A stretch of 64,000 nt of DNA from Lasiosphaeris hirsuta (GCA_030549175.1 JAUKUA010000005.1:4712001-4776000); one strand, 5' to 3'; positions 1-11,558 are shown, counted from the stretch's first letter. The notes: generated by a model not told the origin, from the letters alone. Numbers and translations: made by a program.

Positions 1-2371
1 TCTGCGAGAGCCTTGGATAACGGTCTTGTTATGCTACCTACTACTTTAGAAGGTTATCTATTGAAGGAGGTACATACTTTGATAGGTAGTTACTAAGTTT
101 ATCGTCAACAGGTAGTAGTAGTAACTTGTATTAAATAGATCTATATAAAAAGTCGTTACGTGTAGGTAGGTAGATCTGTTCGGCTGGCTCTATCCTCTGA
201 ATGGGTTGACTGGAATACTTACGGTCGTACAGCTTATGTACCATAGTAATTATATCGTTAACTTACTTTGCTATCATGTTCAACTCGAGCTACTTCTTCC
301 TAAGCGATAGGTAAAGTACCTAGGCTACCTAATAGACTAGAGAGTCTCGTAACAATTCGATATATCCTTTTAACTTCGTAATCGTAAGATTAAGGCTTTG
401 TTATATGAAGTTAGTACCCTTCTAGCCAAGGTCTATATCTAGAGGTGTAAGCGTAGGTGCTTTAGGGGGTGCCATACTGTTGGCTGGCTTACTAAGCTAG
501 CCGTGTTATCTTGGTAAGTCGACTTGGTAGCTATCTAAACGGCGTAGTAATTAGCCCGTATTTACGTGTTATATACGCCCTGAAGCTGTTATAGGCCTTG
601 TAGGCTCATAGGTTTGTTAGCGTGGTAGTAGCGGTAGCTAAGGGAGGTCTGGGCTAATAAATAACGTGGGCGTGGGATTGTTATAGTAAGTGGTACGTTA
701 TATCCGTAGATCTTAGAGTAGCTAGTAGGTAGTAGGAGCTACGTGTATGATATAGGATCTATTACCCTTAAAGACCTTCGTTACCACCTTAAAAAGCTCT
801 AGTATTAACTTTATCACAGTTAATAGTTACTAATCCTCTGTATCTAAGATATCTTCGGTAGGAACCTTCTTACCGGCCGGCTTGTTAGACTATAGATAGT
901 AAAAGGTATCTAACGACTTTCGTAGTACGATTATCCTCTTAATTATAAAAAATACCGAGTTCCAACGAGTATCGTTATCCCCGGTTAACTATAGTAAGCC
1001 GTTAAAGTAGTCGTATAGGATAGAGCTAAAGTCTTCCTCCTCTTTAGGCGTTAATTTACCGTTAGCGATACGTGTGAAATCATCACGCCGTTATAAGCTA
1101 CGCCAAATCTAATAAACGAGATTATATAGTTTCCTAACAAGGCCACGCTTTTTCTATTGTTAAAGAAGAGCTTGTTCCTCTCCTGTATCTATATAGGCCT
1201 AGGAGCTAGGCTTAAGCGAACGTAAAAGCCCAGTATCCTTACCTTTAAGAAACGCCTTCGCGATAAGGTTGATGATGTGGCTAAAGTAGCGAACGTGGCG
1301 TGCCGACTTTAGGTAGAAGAGTGTATCGTGATCCGTAGCCGGGTGTAACAAATCGATAAGTTCGTCGATATAGGTATCATTAGAGGGCGCGTTATCGGCC
1401 TAGTAATAACCAAGTTTTGGTAAAATGTCATATTCTTCGGCGGTTATCTTAAGAACCGATGCTAACAACTCACCAGAGTAGGTGCTAGTTATCCGCTTCA
1501 TGGCTAATAACTACGTGAGTAACATACCTTGATTGTTAGGATAGTGTATTACTATTCCTAGGAGGGATAGACTGTTAAGAGAGGTTTAAAGATCAAAGGA
1601 TATGTACTTGGTATAGGGAGATAACGCCATTGTTTCTTTTACCTCCGCCTATCGGGCGTGGAACTTCTCGTCAATCCATCTCGTAATAGTCTTACTAGTC
1701 TCGGATATTAAAGTATTAACCATTTTAACGTTCAGAAGCCGTAACATGGTGTGGAAGTTGGCGTGTTATACCATAGAGAAGGGTATGTTAGAATCGATAA
1801 TCTAGTCGAGTAGAGCTTCCTTAAATTGGTCGGCTGTAGACCGGGAAATCGCAGGCCGGGCCCGGGTGGTTACGGCCTGTAGTTGTTCGAAGATAGATCT
1901 AGACCTCTTAGTTGGCCGGGCGGTATCATCATCAGAATCGGAGCTATTGTTGGTAATACCGTGGGCTTGCTTCAAGTAAATACTCCCGTTAGATGTGGCG
2001 ATAGTGCTATATACGCCGTTATTACAGTACTTGTAACACCAAACAGACTCTCCAACGGTATCATCGTTAAGGAGATGGCAAAGCCAATAGCCGTGCCCTC
2101 CAATCTATGACTTCCGCGCCCTCTTCTTATGTATCCATGCCTCCAGTATATAACGCTTTCTCCCGTGTTATACGGTCGGCATGTCGGAAATGCGGTAGGG
2201 GACATCTTGGAGCAGGGTTGCACACTCTACCTGGGCCGCGATGCCAGTCGTTCGATCGGCGATCAGTCGGAGTGGATTTGTGGTACCGGAGCGAGCTGTT
2301 GTGGTTGTTATAGAGGACTGTGCATCGCTATTGACGGAGGCGGTGTCGGATAGCTCTATTAAGTCGGCCAT
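1..2371 (-). mobile_element. RIP-decayed hAT-family DNA transposase, C-terminus at the left window edge
   Basis: Read on the minus strand from the ATG at 2371, this is a hAT transposase broken by many stops and a few frame changes. A BED-like zinc-finger stretch lies near 1980-2100 (ESVWCYKYCNNG followed by ATSN). The catalytic core follows, with recognisable pieces such as FKEALLD, NAPSNDTYIDEL and GDNDTRWNS. At the left edge comes the hAT dimerisation signature QDRYPRLSQ, after a tryptophan next to a stop (1-110). Most stops are TAG or TGA where Trp or Gln is expected. The stretch is rich in TA and poor in CA/TG while CG is kept, which is the CpA-to-TpA pattern of RIP. hAT elements cut and paste through a single transposase; this copy cannot encode one. 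The terminal inverted repeats were not located: the left one is outside the window, and the right one may lie between 2372 and 2700. Confidence 0.8.
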
Positions 2372-3019
2372 GATACTAGAGAGGTATGGATTGAAGATAG
2401 TGGAAGATATGTGCCAAATGCTAATATGCGCTCAAATGGCTGGAATTGGCTGGAATTGACTGTATGGAAAATTCCACTGTTAGCTGTGCTCAAATTGTCG
2501 AAAAAGGGCCACTCAACGGGGAGATTTTTTCGATTAATTGGGCGTCCAAATCCAGGCTTATTTTGCCCTGGAAACCAGAAAAGTGGGACATGTGCCAAAT
2601 TTGCCAAGTCAAATAGGCTCGTTTTCCTTATTTGGTTTGTATTTGATTTGTATTTGGCTTATTTATTTGGACTTTATTTGACTTATGTCAGGCCCTGCCT
2701 GGCCCGCAACACCAGAATCGATCACCGTTTTCCATTGCTCTGTCTTGCCCACAGCAATTGACACGCAGGCCGGCCTTGCAATTATAGGTCAATTAAAATC
2801 GCAGGCTGGTCTTGCAGGTGGAGGGCAACTGGCGTGCGGGCCTTACAGTGGTGTGGCTTGCGTGCGTGGCTATTGGCAGGGTGATAGAATTCCTGGATGT
2901 CCTTTTCTGCCGTTTTCGGGAAAATGAGGCTTATAAACGGTATGAAGAGGCAATGATGGCCCCCAGGCTTCCTTAGCTCCATCCCTAACCTCCCGGTAGG
3001 AAGGCGGGCTACGCTCCGG
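2372..3019. other. No gene; transposon flank
   Basis: The stretch 2372-2690 is AT-rich with repeated TATTTG words (2626-2680) and is probably the 5' end and flank of the hAT element. The remainder is unassigned sequence running into the LINE fragment. I see no coding region. Confidence 0.5.
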
Positions 3020-3890
3020 ATGGACGGGGTTAGCCGACGTACCAAGTCGGGGCTCCCACAGGGCTCCCCCCTCTCGCCAATCCTCTTTAGCCTCTATCTA
3101 GAGACGCTCGTAAAGGCAGGACCTGGTAGGCTCCTCTACGCTGACGATCTACTTGTGAGAGCAGAAGGAGATTCCGAAGCGGCCGTTAGGGCAACCCTCG
3201 CGCGGAGGCTAGGAGAGGTAGAGGCCTGGGCTAGGGAGAACAACACCCCGTTTGGCCCGGCCAAGTACGAGTACACACTCTTCGTAAGTCCCCAACCCCC
3301 GGAGGGAGACCATAACCTATTCGGGGGAGGAAAGTAGGCTAGGTTCAATCCCCACCTCAAGTGGCTAGGGGTTTACCTAGACCACAAGCTTACCTTCAAG
3401 GGGTACTACGCCAAGGCCGCCGGAAAGGGAGCAAGGATCCTCGGCCCCCTCCGAAGGGTAAGGGGTTGTAACAAAGGCCTACCCCCGGACCTAGGGGTCA
3501 GAGGGGTGGCGGCTATGATAATACCCCGGATACTGTACGAGTCAGAGGTATGGTAGAAGGGCCCCGAGGGCTATGGCCAGGAGCGAGGAGAACGGAGGCT
3601 AAAGGGGTCCTTAGGGACACCCTCAGGGCCGCCCTCCCGGTCTGGAGGACTACGTCGGCCTAAGTCCTCCACGTGGAATCAGGAGTCCCACCGATCCACC
3701 TCGCCCTCGAGGAGAAAAGGCGTAGGTTCGTAGCTAGGGTCCTTAACCTCGGTAGGGCTGGAATGGGCCACCCGGTTGTGACTAGGCTTAATACCGCCCA
3801 GGGGAGGGCAGACTATACGGGGAGACCCCAGAGTACCAGGCTCGAAGTCGCGGCGAACGAAGAGAGGTAGAAGCCTCCTGTGTACCCCAA
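3020..3890 (+). mobile_element. Degenerate LINE (non-LTR) reverse transcriptase fragment
   Basis: The reading frame from 3020 gives a classic non-LTR reverse-transcriptase palm: SGLPQGSPLSPILFSLY followed by the catalytic box LLYADDLLV. The same frame continues after a TAG at 3334-3336 with LKWLGVYLDHKL, a typical post-palm LINE segment, and runs on to about 3590 with another TAG directly after a Trp. A frame change then leads to the C-terminal LINE segment (GVPPIHLALEEKRRRFVARV, about 3673-3740). The 5' endonuclease half and the 3' end are missing, so this is a dead fragment. It is GC-rich and much less RIP-altered than the adjacent hAT copy, so it has had a different history. The clade (Tad1-like or other) cannot be settled by eye. 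Confidence 0.8.
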
Positions 3891-3894
3891 GGCC

Positions 3895-4675
3895 GTCATC
3901 ACGAAACGGCGACTGAGCCTCGTGATGATAAGCTGATACATCGGATGGCAGTAACCAGGACTCAAGGCTAAATCTCGTGGCAAACTTGAAGAATGATCTC
4001 CCAACCTTATCATCTGATATAGGGATCTTAGTGTGTCAAAATCAAGAATGATCACCCTCTTTCTCAGGGTTTGCAGCAGTATAAATCCTCATGTAACCGC
4101 ACATTACCTTGTAATTATGTTAAACAGAACGAGTAGCTTGCCCACTCATACCCCTCAGGCTTCTCCTCTTCGGGCTCTCAACCCATGCCATTCTAGGCCT
4201 ACCTAACCTATCCACCTTACGTTATCACGATCTCAGTCTTCGTCTTTCCTTTGACTCCAGATAGCAGAGAAGATTAGCATGTTGGAGTGGCAAATCACCG
4301 AGTTGCCGCGGCAAAAAGATGGAGTTCCTCTTAACCTGACGAGCCTCAAAAAGTGGGTGCGTGAGCAGTATTCAGAGTCGGAAAGTCAAGACCACAAGAA
4401 CTTTTGTATCGAAGTAAGCAACACCCAGTCCACTCACGCCGTGGCCCCTTCCTGAAATTAATGAAGTAAGTTGAACAGTTGCTAACCTAGGTACCATTGA
4501 TTCTACCGTAGTCGAGTGAGGATTCAGATATAATCTATCTTTACTCCAGACGAGAGCTTAACCAGGTACCTTGAGATTCCATTTTCACTCTTGGAAAGTT
4601 GCCTCACTAACATAAGAACCTTACCTATGGTTACAGGAAGAGGCCAAAAAAGTGGCCAAGACAGCAGGGTGGTAA
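3895..4675 (+). repeat. Duplicated block, copy A (partner at 16478-17437)
   Basis: The block starts with a motif containing GATACATCGGATG (near 3937), continues through a shared upstream region (CTCAACCCATGCCA near 4178; same words near 16905) and ends with the third exon of a small gene. The same order occurs at 16478-17437. The two copies have diverged at nucleotide level but keep exon order, splice phases and the upstream words, so this is a segmental gene duplication and not a chance similarity. Confidence 0.75.
4279..4675 (+). CDS. Small three-exon gene, copy A, unknown function
   Basis: Inferred by comparison with its paralogue at 16995-17437. Exons are 4279-4413 (45 codons), 4512-4565 (18 codons) and 4637-4675 (12 codons plus stop); both introns are phase 0 and GT-AG (donors GTAAGC and GTACCT, acceptors CGTAG and TACAG). 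The product is about 75 aa, charged, with no signal peptide or membrane segment. Conserved pieces shared with copy B are TELPR near the N-terminus, WVREQY, KNF at the end of exon 1, DIIYLYSR in exon 2 and AKKVA in exon 3. Copy B has an in-frame ATG six codons further upstream, whereas copy A has ATA there, so this copy starts at the second methionine. I do not recognise the family. Exon-by-exon conservation argues that it is or recently was coding; expression is unproven. Confidence 0.6.
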
Positions 4676-4942
4676 CCTTGAGAGTGCGTCGGGCTTTCCA
4701 GAACAATACGCAGATATCTCTACACGCTCAAAACACAAGACGCTTCACTCCTTAGTTGAGCTGGGAAACCGATGAGGAAGATCAAAGACGGAGAAAGGGG
4801 AGGGCGACTGATACATGTGGGCTGTGGAAAAGTTGACATAGCAGAACCTATGAATTGCGATTCGCAAGACAACATGGCCAAATAGAGCGCTCCAATTGGC
4901 CGGAAAGGCCTACCCCTAAAGGTTCAAGCCATATGCGAGCAC

Positions 4943-5161
4943 CTAGCTCCAATTGTGCAAGGTGTGGGAATCTCTCATGGTGAACATAACAACCGCGCCA
5001 GCACCAATGCCAGCGCTGGTATCGTCGGAAATATGGAAGGTGTTTAAGCCCCCATGAATGAAAAGTTGGCCAAGAGCCTCTCCGGTGCCTACACACATTG
5101 CGATGGATGTGTAGCCGAGTCCAGCCATCATACCCAACCAAAGGAGCCAGAGCTTTCTCAT
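4943..5161 (-). CDS. Possible small secreted or membrane protein
   Basis: A 72-codon frame from an ATG at 5161 opens with MRKLWLLWLGMMAGLGYTS, which has the charge and hydrophobicity of a signal peptide or membrane anchor, followed by a glycine-rich, mostly uncharged stretch. No family is recognised and there is no paralogue in the window. A second frame covers the same DNA with a less protein-like composition. The call rests only on the N-terminal composition and is weak; it could be a chance ORF. Confidence 0.25.
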   Translation of the reverse strand: MRKLWLLWLGMMAGLGYTSIAMCVGTGEALGQLFIHGGLNTFHISDDTSAGIGAGAVVMFTMRDSHTLHNWS

Positions 5162-5927
5162 GATCTCGATGTGCCCACTCCTGCCGCTAAATGAAGGGGG
5201 TTAAAATTCATTGGTCGCTGGCCAGTGGAGCCTGACTTTCGCGTTGGCAAATCCGAGTGTTGCGCTCGCACTACGCCTCTCCATGGCTTCCCAGAACTAC
5301 CAGATGCCAGTATAGTTCCCATCCTGGAACTCTGGCGAGCGGCGTATTGCGTCATCCGATCCCAGGAAGAAATCCCGAAAAGTCGGCGAGATCCCCTCTG
5401 CTTACCCTAATAACCTGTCCTGCCAGAGCTAGGGCCCGGAAAGCAAGCACCAGTACCACTGTCACCATCACACTCACCACAAAAACAACCAGAGTAGTCA
5501 CAAGTGGCAAATCACATCAACCTGCCCAAAAACTCACTGCTAGCCATCACCCGCCAGCAACGCCAGCGCAATCTATTTGCAGCATGCCAAAGATTTAAAA
5601 CAAGGCACGCAGATAGACAGACATGATCCAACCAGGACGGCAATCGTCAGTGCTCTCTTTGGTCGTCACAGCTCGCTATGGGCAAACTCAGACCTGCCCA
5701 TGTGGGAGCGCCGCAGTCCGAGGTTCAGCCCCGCAAAGCGGAGCAAAACACTCTGACGGCCACGCCGTCTCCCAGGCGGTTTTTGGCTTTCATCATCCGA
5801 TTGCGTCCCAGCCATGCTATCTACATCCCGTCTGACCAGTGACAGAATCCCAGCGGGTGTGGTGACGACTTGGATTAGGCTGGCTGGAAACAGTGAAAGC
5901 GATGTTCTCCATGTCCGGATCACATGC
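5162..5927. other. No gene seen; 3' flank of RIO1
   Basis: No frame here has a recognisable domain. The part next to 5928 is expected to contain the 3' UTR of the minus-strand RIO1 gene. Confidence 0.4.
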
Positions 5928-7616
5928 CTACTTCTTTTTCCTCGACGACGTCGCCACAAGCTTCTTCTTCAGCGACTTTGGGATCTTGTCCTTCCTCTTT
6001 ACCCGCTTCTCCTCCTTGACCGACGCCTTGTGCTGCTTCTTTTCATCCTTGTCCACAAACCTCTTTCCGCGGGGCGTGCCCTTCTCAAACCTGCTCTCAT
6101 CATTTTCGCTGTCATCACTATCACCCGACTCCCCCTCCTCGGAGCTCCCTTCAGATGTCTCGCTATCCTCTGCCTCAGCACCCTCGGCCTTTGGCTCCTT
6201 GGGCAGGACCACTTGGTCAGCCAGCAGGTTGCGGTACACAAGACCCTCCCCTTGGGCTGTGCCGAGCTTCTGTGCGTCCTTCTCCATGTCGTACACTTCC
6301 TCCAATGTCTGGGGGATGTACTGGTTGCGGAAGACCTCGTTGTCGACCTGCAGCTCGGCAACAGCCTCGTCAGTCTCGGCGGCGGCCGGACGAGTCTCGT
6401 ACAGATGCTCGATGGCCTGCGAGACGGCGGGCTCCGAGACGGCACCCTCGGGCGCGATGATGAAGTCGAAGATGGCGCGGTCTTGCAGAGTGTCGATGCC
6501 CTGTCGCCGGAAGAAGTCTCCGACATTCTTGATGTCCATGCGCAAGAACTCGAGGGCGCGGGGATGCTCGTGCTCGACGGACTGCGACACATCGATGATG
6601 TACAGCTTCTTGTCGTTGTACAGGATGTTGTACTCACTCAAATCGGCATGCACAAGCTTGCAGACCTGGTACATGCGACGCATGAGGCCCAGGCACTGGA
6701 TGTAGAGGTTTCTCCACTGCTCCTCCACGTCTTCGCCTTCAATAGGGGCGTCTCTGAGCCGTGGGAACGCCCAGCCGCGCTTGTCACCCAGAAACCCCAT
6801 GACCAAGACGTGAAGCTTGAGCTTGATGGGCTCGGGGCACGGGATGCCGGCAACATACAAGCGCCGCAGGTTGCGGAACTCCTTCTCGGCCCACAGCTTG
6901 ACCATCTTCCGGTTGTTCCCCTTCTCGGCACCGCCCTTGAACCGATGCTCGCCTGTGATGTACCGCTCGCGGTCCTTGAAGACAAGGATCGACGTCTTGT
7001 AGACCTTGATCGCCCTGTGTATTGATGCACCGCCGTCCTCGGGGTGCAGAACCGCACCGTAGACGTTCGCCTCCTTGCCCGTACTGATAGCGCCATGAAT
7101 CTCGCTAACAAAACCGCGGTTGATCATCTGGAGCAGGATCATGCGTGTGCGCTGATCCAGGACCAGCTCGCTGGTGGCGCGGTCGGCCTTGTCCTTCTCG
7201 CGGCCGCCTCCCTGCTTGACATCGTCGAGACGGATCTTGGCGGCGTGTTTGGACAGGGTCGACATTTGGTCGTCGACGCTGTTGAAGGTGTTGGCTATCG
7301 GCTTCTGGGCGTTTGAGCGGGGCATGGCGCCCTGCGAGTTGAGGCCCTGCATCTGGCGCTGGCGGTTGTACGACTTGGTCAGGTCGCCCGACTCGGGGTC
7401 GAAGTTGTCGTTGTCGAGCTCATCGGCACTGTCAAAGACATCGTCCATGTCGTCGCAGTCGTAGAATTGCTCTTGGTCGTGGAGAGGGGCACCGCCGGCC
7501 AATTCAGCGGGTAATTGCTCTGTTTGCTCGTAGCCCTGGTTTGCGTCGTAGGTGTACGGTGGCTGGTGGGGGCCGACTGCCGGCGTCGTCGTGTCGCCTG
7601 GCTGAGTAGAAGCCAT
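5928..7616 (-). CDS. RIO1: RIO1-type atypical serine kinase / ATPase
   Basis: An intronless gene of 562 aa. RIO1 acts in late cytoplasmic maturation of the 40S ribosomal subunit. After an acidic, Asn/Gln-containing N-terminus the RIO domain shows the nucleotide loop STGKEANVYGA, the catalytic lysine in IKVYKTS, the family-specific flexible loop region ITGEHRFKGG, the catalytic loop LVHADLSEYN and the metal-binding IIDVSQSVEHEHP. The C-terminus is acidic/serine-rich and then lysine-rich (KSLKKK), as in yeast and filamentous fungal RIO1. The frame is open upstream to 7868, but the ATG at 7616 (MASTQ) is chosen because the upstream part is low-complexity and lies in the promoter shared with ATG17. 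Length is normal for the family and the protein looks intact. Confidence 0.95.
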   Translation of the reverse strand: MASTQPGDTTTPAVGPHQPPYTYDANQGYEQTEQLPAELAGGAPLHDQEQFYDCDDMDDVFDSADELDNDNFDPESGDLTKSYNRQRQMQGLNSQGAMPRSNAQKPIANTFNSVDDQMSTLSKHAAKIRLDDVKQGGGREKDKADRATSELVLDQRTRMILLQMINRGFVSEIHGAISTGKEANVYGAVLHPEDGGASIHRAIKVYKTSILVFKDRERYITGEHRFKGGAEKGNNRKMVKLWAEKEFRNLRRLYVAGIPCPEPIKLKLHVLVMGFLGDKRGWAFPRLRDAPIEGEDVEEQWRNLYIQCLGLMRRMYQVCKLVHADLSEYNILYNDKKLYIIDVSQSVEHEHPRALEFLRMDIKNVGDFFRRQGIDTLQDRAIFDFIIAPEGAVSEPAVSQAIEHLYETRPAAAETDEAVAELQVDNEVFRNQYIPQTLEEVYDMEKDAQKLGTAQGEGLVYRNLLADQVVLPKEPKAEGAEAEDSETSEGSSEEGESGDSDDSENDESRFEKGTPRGKRFVDKDEKKQHKASVKEEKRVKRKDKIPKSLKKKLVATSSRKKK

Positions 7617-8667
7617 TTTGAGTATTCGGCTACAAATGACTTCAAAATAGGCTTCGTTGTGTGCGGACAAGGGCGGAAAGGGGGATGGAAAGTGGGATTT
7701 GCTGCTATGCGACATCCAGCCACCGCCTGAAATTTTTGGTGGGCTGAATCGCCATTTCCTTATCTTATCGCGGTACCGCGGGGTATTTCTTGGACTGGCG
7801 CTTGACACTTTGACAGTAGAGTGTGGGGAGGGTCTGAAGTGGAGAGTTGGAGATGGACACGTCACCAATCACAGCATGACTATGGAGCTAGAGATGGAGA
7901 AGTTTTTTTGCTGCATACTCTCGCAATGGAGAGAGGGTGCTAGAGCTGTGCATTTCTTCTGAAATAGGGTAGGTATGTTGAAGGCGTTGTTGCCTGCCTC
8001 ATACCAGGGCGACGCGTCCGGAACACGCGTCGGCTTGGCAGAGATGGAAGGACTGCAGCTGGAAGGGGTTATCTGGGAGGCATAGGAGGCTAAGAAATTC
8101 GTTGGGTTAGATATCATGGGATATCCCCGCGCGGAAAACGGAAAGCCAAAGTAAGGCGTCATAAGCCGTTTGCTTCAATTGCCAGTGCTCTTGACATTGA
8201 GTTTCTGGCTGTGTGTTGATGGGCGGAAGTGGACATATTTTCGAACGGCCAATTCGTTCAATTCGTCCAATGGCGCCCAAGCCGCTGGTCCGTGCATACC
8301 CGCTGCCAGCCGGCAACGAAGCACGAAGCACTGACATCACGCCTTGCCCGATAAGCCGATCTGGAGCCACCACAAAGGTGCAGCGGTGCAATGCACAAGC
8401 TCTGGGCTTCCCTCACCGAACACCGAGCACTCTCGCCTTGTGCCATCATTGAGTTCCCTCCCACCTCCGCCATCTTTTCAACAAAGATGCCATAGCATTT
8501 ATCGCGCGATATGCACCGCCTAGCAAATCCACGTCTGAATCTGCAGTTATTGTTTTAGTTTTTTTTTTTTTTTTTGGTTTTTTTTTGTTTTTTTTTTTCC
8601 CCTGTACCATCCCCCAACTCCCCACAATCCGCCATCCGGCGACATTTGACATTTGACGACATCGAAA
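7617..8667. promoter_or_regulatory. Divergent intergenic region RIO1 / ATG17
   Basis: About 1.05 kb separates the two divergently transcribed start codons, so both promoters must lie here. A long T-rich tract (8557-8600) sits about 70-110 bp upstream of the ATG17 start, as is common in fungal core promoters. No other gene is visible. Confidence 0.55.
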
Positions 8668-10268
8668 ATGGCAGCCATGTCCCCAAGCCCAGCCTCGTCT
8701 GAAGAATCCCGCTCATATCACGACCAGAGCCCTGGTCACGATGCCGACGCCTCCGCCGAGTTTGATGCCGACGATATCTCTGTCGAAGTGCTCGTCAAGC
8801 ACCTCCTCGCTGCCAAGCAGTCGCTGTCGTCCATGACCCTCGTCCTGCGTGCCCACGACCTTGCCATGCATGCCCGCCGCATGCACGAGGAGTCGGTCGT
8901 CCTCAGCGCCCAGACGGCCTTCCTGCGCCACGGCATCAACAAGCAGGTCCGCGTGCTTCGCCAGGTGCGCCGGGGCATGACACGCGCCTACGACAGCGGC
9001 GCCCGCGAGTTCAACCACCTTATCCGCACCCTGGATGCCGCCGATATCCGCTTGGAAAAGACCATTGGCATGCTACGGGGCCAGATTGTTGATACCATAT
9101 TCCGTCCCCCCGGGGAAGAGGCAAAGTGCCTGATGGACTTTGTCGACGAGAAGTCGGTCGATACGATGCGGAACGCGCTGAAAGATAGCATCAGAGAGCT
9201 ACAGGTGAGTCACGGACAAGATCCCCTTCAACTCAGTGTCGCCATAACCACTTCCTACAGGCCGCCCAAACCTCCTTCGACCACGACCTCCTCCGTTTCG
9301 ACACCGACCTGCGAGCCTTGAACAAGACGATATCCACCGCCGCCTCCCCCTCCCCGTCCGCCTCCTCCTCGACCCCCCACCAACCCATGCCGTACCTCCT
9401 CGCCCTCCTGACCAACCACTCCCACGACATGGGCCAGCATCTGGCCTCGCTCACCCGCCACTTCGACATGTGCGTCACGGCCGTGCGGTCAACGGAAGGC
9501 GGCGCGGCCCTCGCCCGTCGCAAGGCTGCCGAAGTCACGGAGGGCGGCGACCCCGTGTCCATCTCGGGCGTCATCGCGGAGCAGGATGACTCGGACTCAC
9601 ACATGGCCGCGGCGCTCGACTCTATGGACCCGCGGGAGCGCGCCGAGGTCGTACAAGTTGTGGTGCAGGACGCGTCCGAGGTGGATGAGGTCGTTGCCGA
9701 GATCCAGGGCGTGCTGCAGCGCATGGAGGGCGACTTTGGCGCCCTAAAGGAGCAGGCCGATCGCATCCGCGCGGCCTATGTCGCGACGGTGGCGGCATTC
9801 CACGTGCTGGAGGAGATTGGGCAACGGTTGCAGAGCTATGTGGACGCCGAGGTGGAGTTTGGGCAGCGGTGGGAGAACGAGAAGGACCTCATCTTTGTCA
9901 AGCTGCAGGAGATGGACGACCTGCAGCTCTTCTACGAGGGCTACGCCAGCGCGTACGATAGCTTGTTGCTGGAGGTGGAGCGCCGGCGTTCGGTCCAGGA
10001 GAAGATTGCGAGCACGTGGCGCAAGGCAAAGGAGACTGTCGACAAGCTTGTCGAGGGCGACCGCAAGGAGCGGGATCACTTCCGCCAGGAGATTGGCGAG
10101 TTTCTGCCGACGGACCTGTGGATTGGCATGAACGGTCCCATGAAGAAGTGGGAGGTGATCTCGGTGGACGAGGAAGAGGGCGATGTCGAGTCGTCGCGCG
10201 AGCCCAGCACGCCGACGCTCAGGAATGTCAAGGCTGTTGTGGAGGGGCGGAAGGAGCGGGCGCGGTAG
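8668..10268 (+). CDS. ATG17: Autophagy-related protein ATG17
   Basis: Two exons, 8668-9204 and 9261-10268, with a phase-0, 56-bp GT-AG intron (donor GTGAGT, acceptor CTACAG), giving 514 aa. ATG17 is the scaffold of the Atg1 kinase complex at the phagophore assembly site. The sequence shows the family pattern: an N-terminal LVKHLLAAKQSLSSM helix, long heptad-like alpha-helical stretches throughout, and the diagnostic C-terminal FLPTDLWIGMN motif. A serine-rich, low-complexity N-terminus and a Ser/Ala/Pro insertion after the intron are typical of filamentous fungi. The ATG at 8668 is the first in frame; an alternative at 8677 would remove three residues. The gene looks intact. Confidence 0.93.
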
Positions 10269-11558
10269 CGATCTTGACAGCTGCGCGGCCGCCAGTAATC
10301 TTTTTGGTTCATGAGAGGTTTTCGGGGGGGTTTTTTTGGATGGCGTTCTGGATGGTTATGGTAAGGGATTGGCGGCCTGTAGGACATACCCTTCTTTCTT
10401 CGCTTTTGGGTGTATATGATATCTGTTTGCCTTTTTGGGGTCTGGTAGGTCTCACCATAGCTGCACCAATCCGTCATTGTTGAGGTCCTTGCGTTTCCTC
10501 TTCTCCAGGCTTGCTGTTGGTGTCTCCCGCAGAAGCGGGCTCTGTCACGCTGGGGCCGTCTTCTATTTCCTGTTCATTCCAATTTCCCATTTGCCCTTTC
10601 TCTCTGCCACTGATGACGCTTCTTCCAGCCCTCCGCGGTTTTTTTTTTTTTTTTTTACCACAATACACGGTGACCTGACATTAGTGCCTTCGCCATTGTT
10701 AGTAGGGCCAAAGTTAGAGAGGGCTCAGATATTCCTTTTACCCTTTCCAGTTAGTTCATCTTCGATCGTTGCCCCACTGGACAGGTTCGAAGGACAGCGT
10801 CACGAGATCCACCCACGTCACTATGTACCAAGCATTACTTCAAACCAGCTGCCACTCACAAGCTTATCCCTCTTACCCTCGTGTGCCCTAAATCATGACC
10901 GCCAACGCCTTTCTCCAGTGCACTAGGTGCTCCCGTGCGGGCTACCTGCTCACCCAGCATTCATCTTGCCGGCTCGTTCAAGGCCGGGCTAGAGCTTCGC
11001 CCACAACCTGCGGTTTTCTGCCCTGACGTAACTTTTCGGCCGAGCAATACTGCCTCGTTTTAGATTCCCACAAATATGCGCCTCCCAGGAGACACCCATT
11101 TGTGAATTCGATTGGGCTGTTGCTTTTCGTGCTACACACATGATTGCACTTGGTAACATGTCAACTCGCGCTCCGTCCGGAACTCGTCCCGTTGGTGTCC
11201 AACTCATAGCGGTACGAAGTAATTTGTACGCCCTATTAGGTATCTATTGCGTTTTGCGTGACACGTCTAAGCCTCTTGGGTGCCTAGGGACTGACTAACA
11301 TAAAATCAAGCCGACTAACCTGCTGATTCATTGAGAGATATTCCTCTCGGTCTCTACTTTGTGAATAAGAATCAACTCCGAAATCATTCTCTCGCTGAGA
11401 GATACTTATTAATGAGAGACTCCATGGATTAACCAGACACTGAGAAGCCTGCCCTCTGCCAAGAGAGTGACAATACCTTCAAGTTTGAAGGCAAGTCCCA
11501 ATTCACCTCTCGAGTCTTACGAAATTGTGTATGGAGCACCCGTCCTAGAGACCCGAAA
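10269..11558. other. No gene seen; ATG17 3' flank
   Basis: This holds the 3' region of ATG17, a T-tract (10639-10656) and unassigned sequence. Frames here are short or low-complexity and none shows a domain. Confidence 0.45.

Noticed and set aside
5814..7025. 403-codon plus-strand open frame
   Set aside because: Antisense shadow of RIO1; leucine-rich composition comes from the complementary codon bias.
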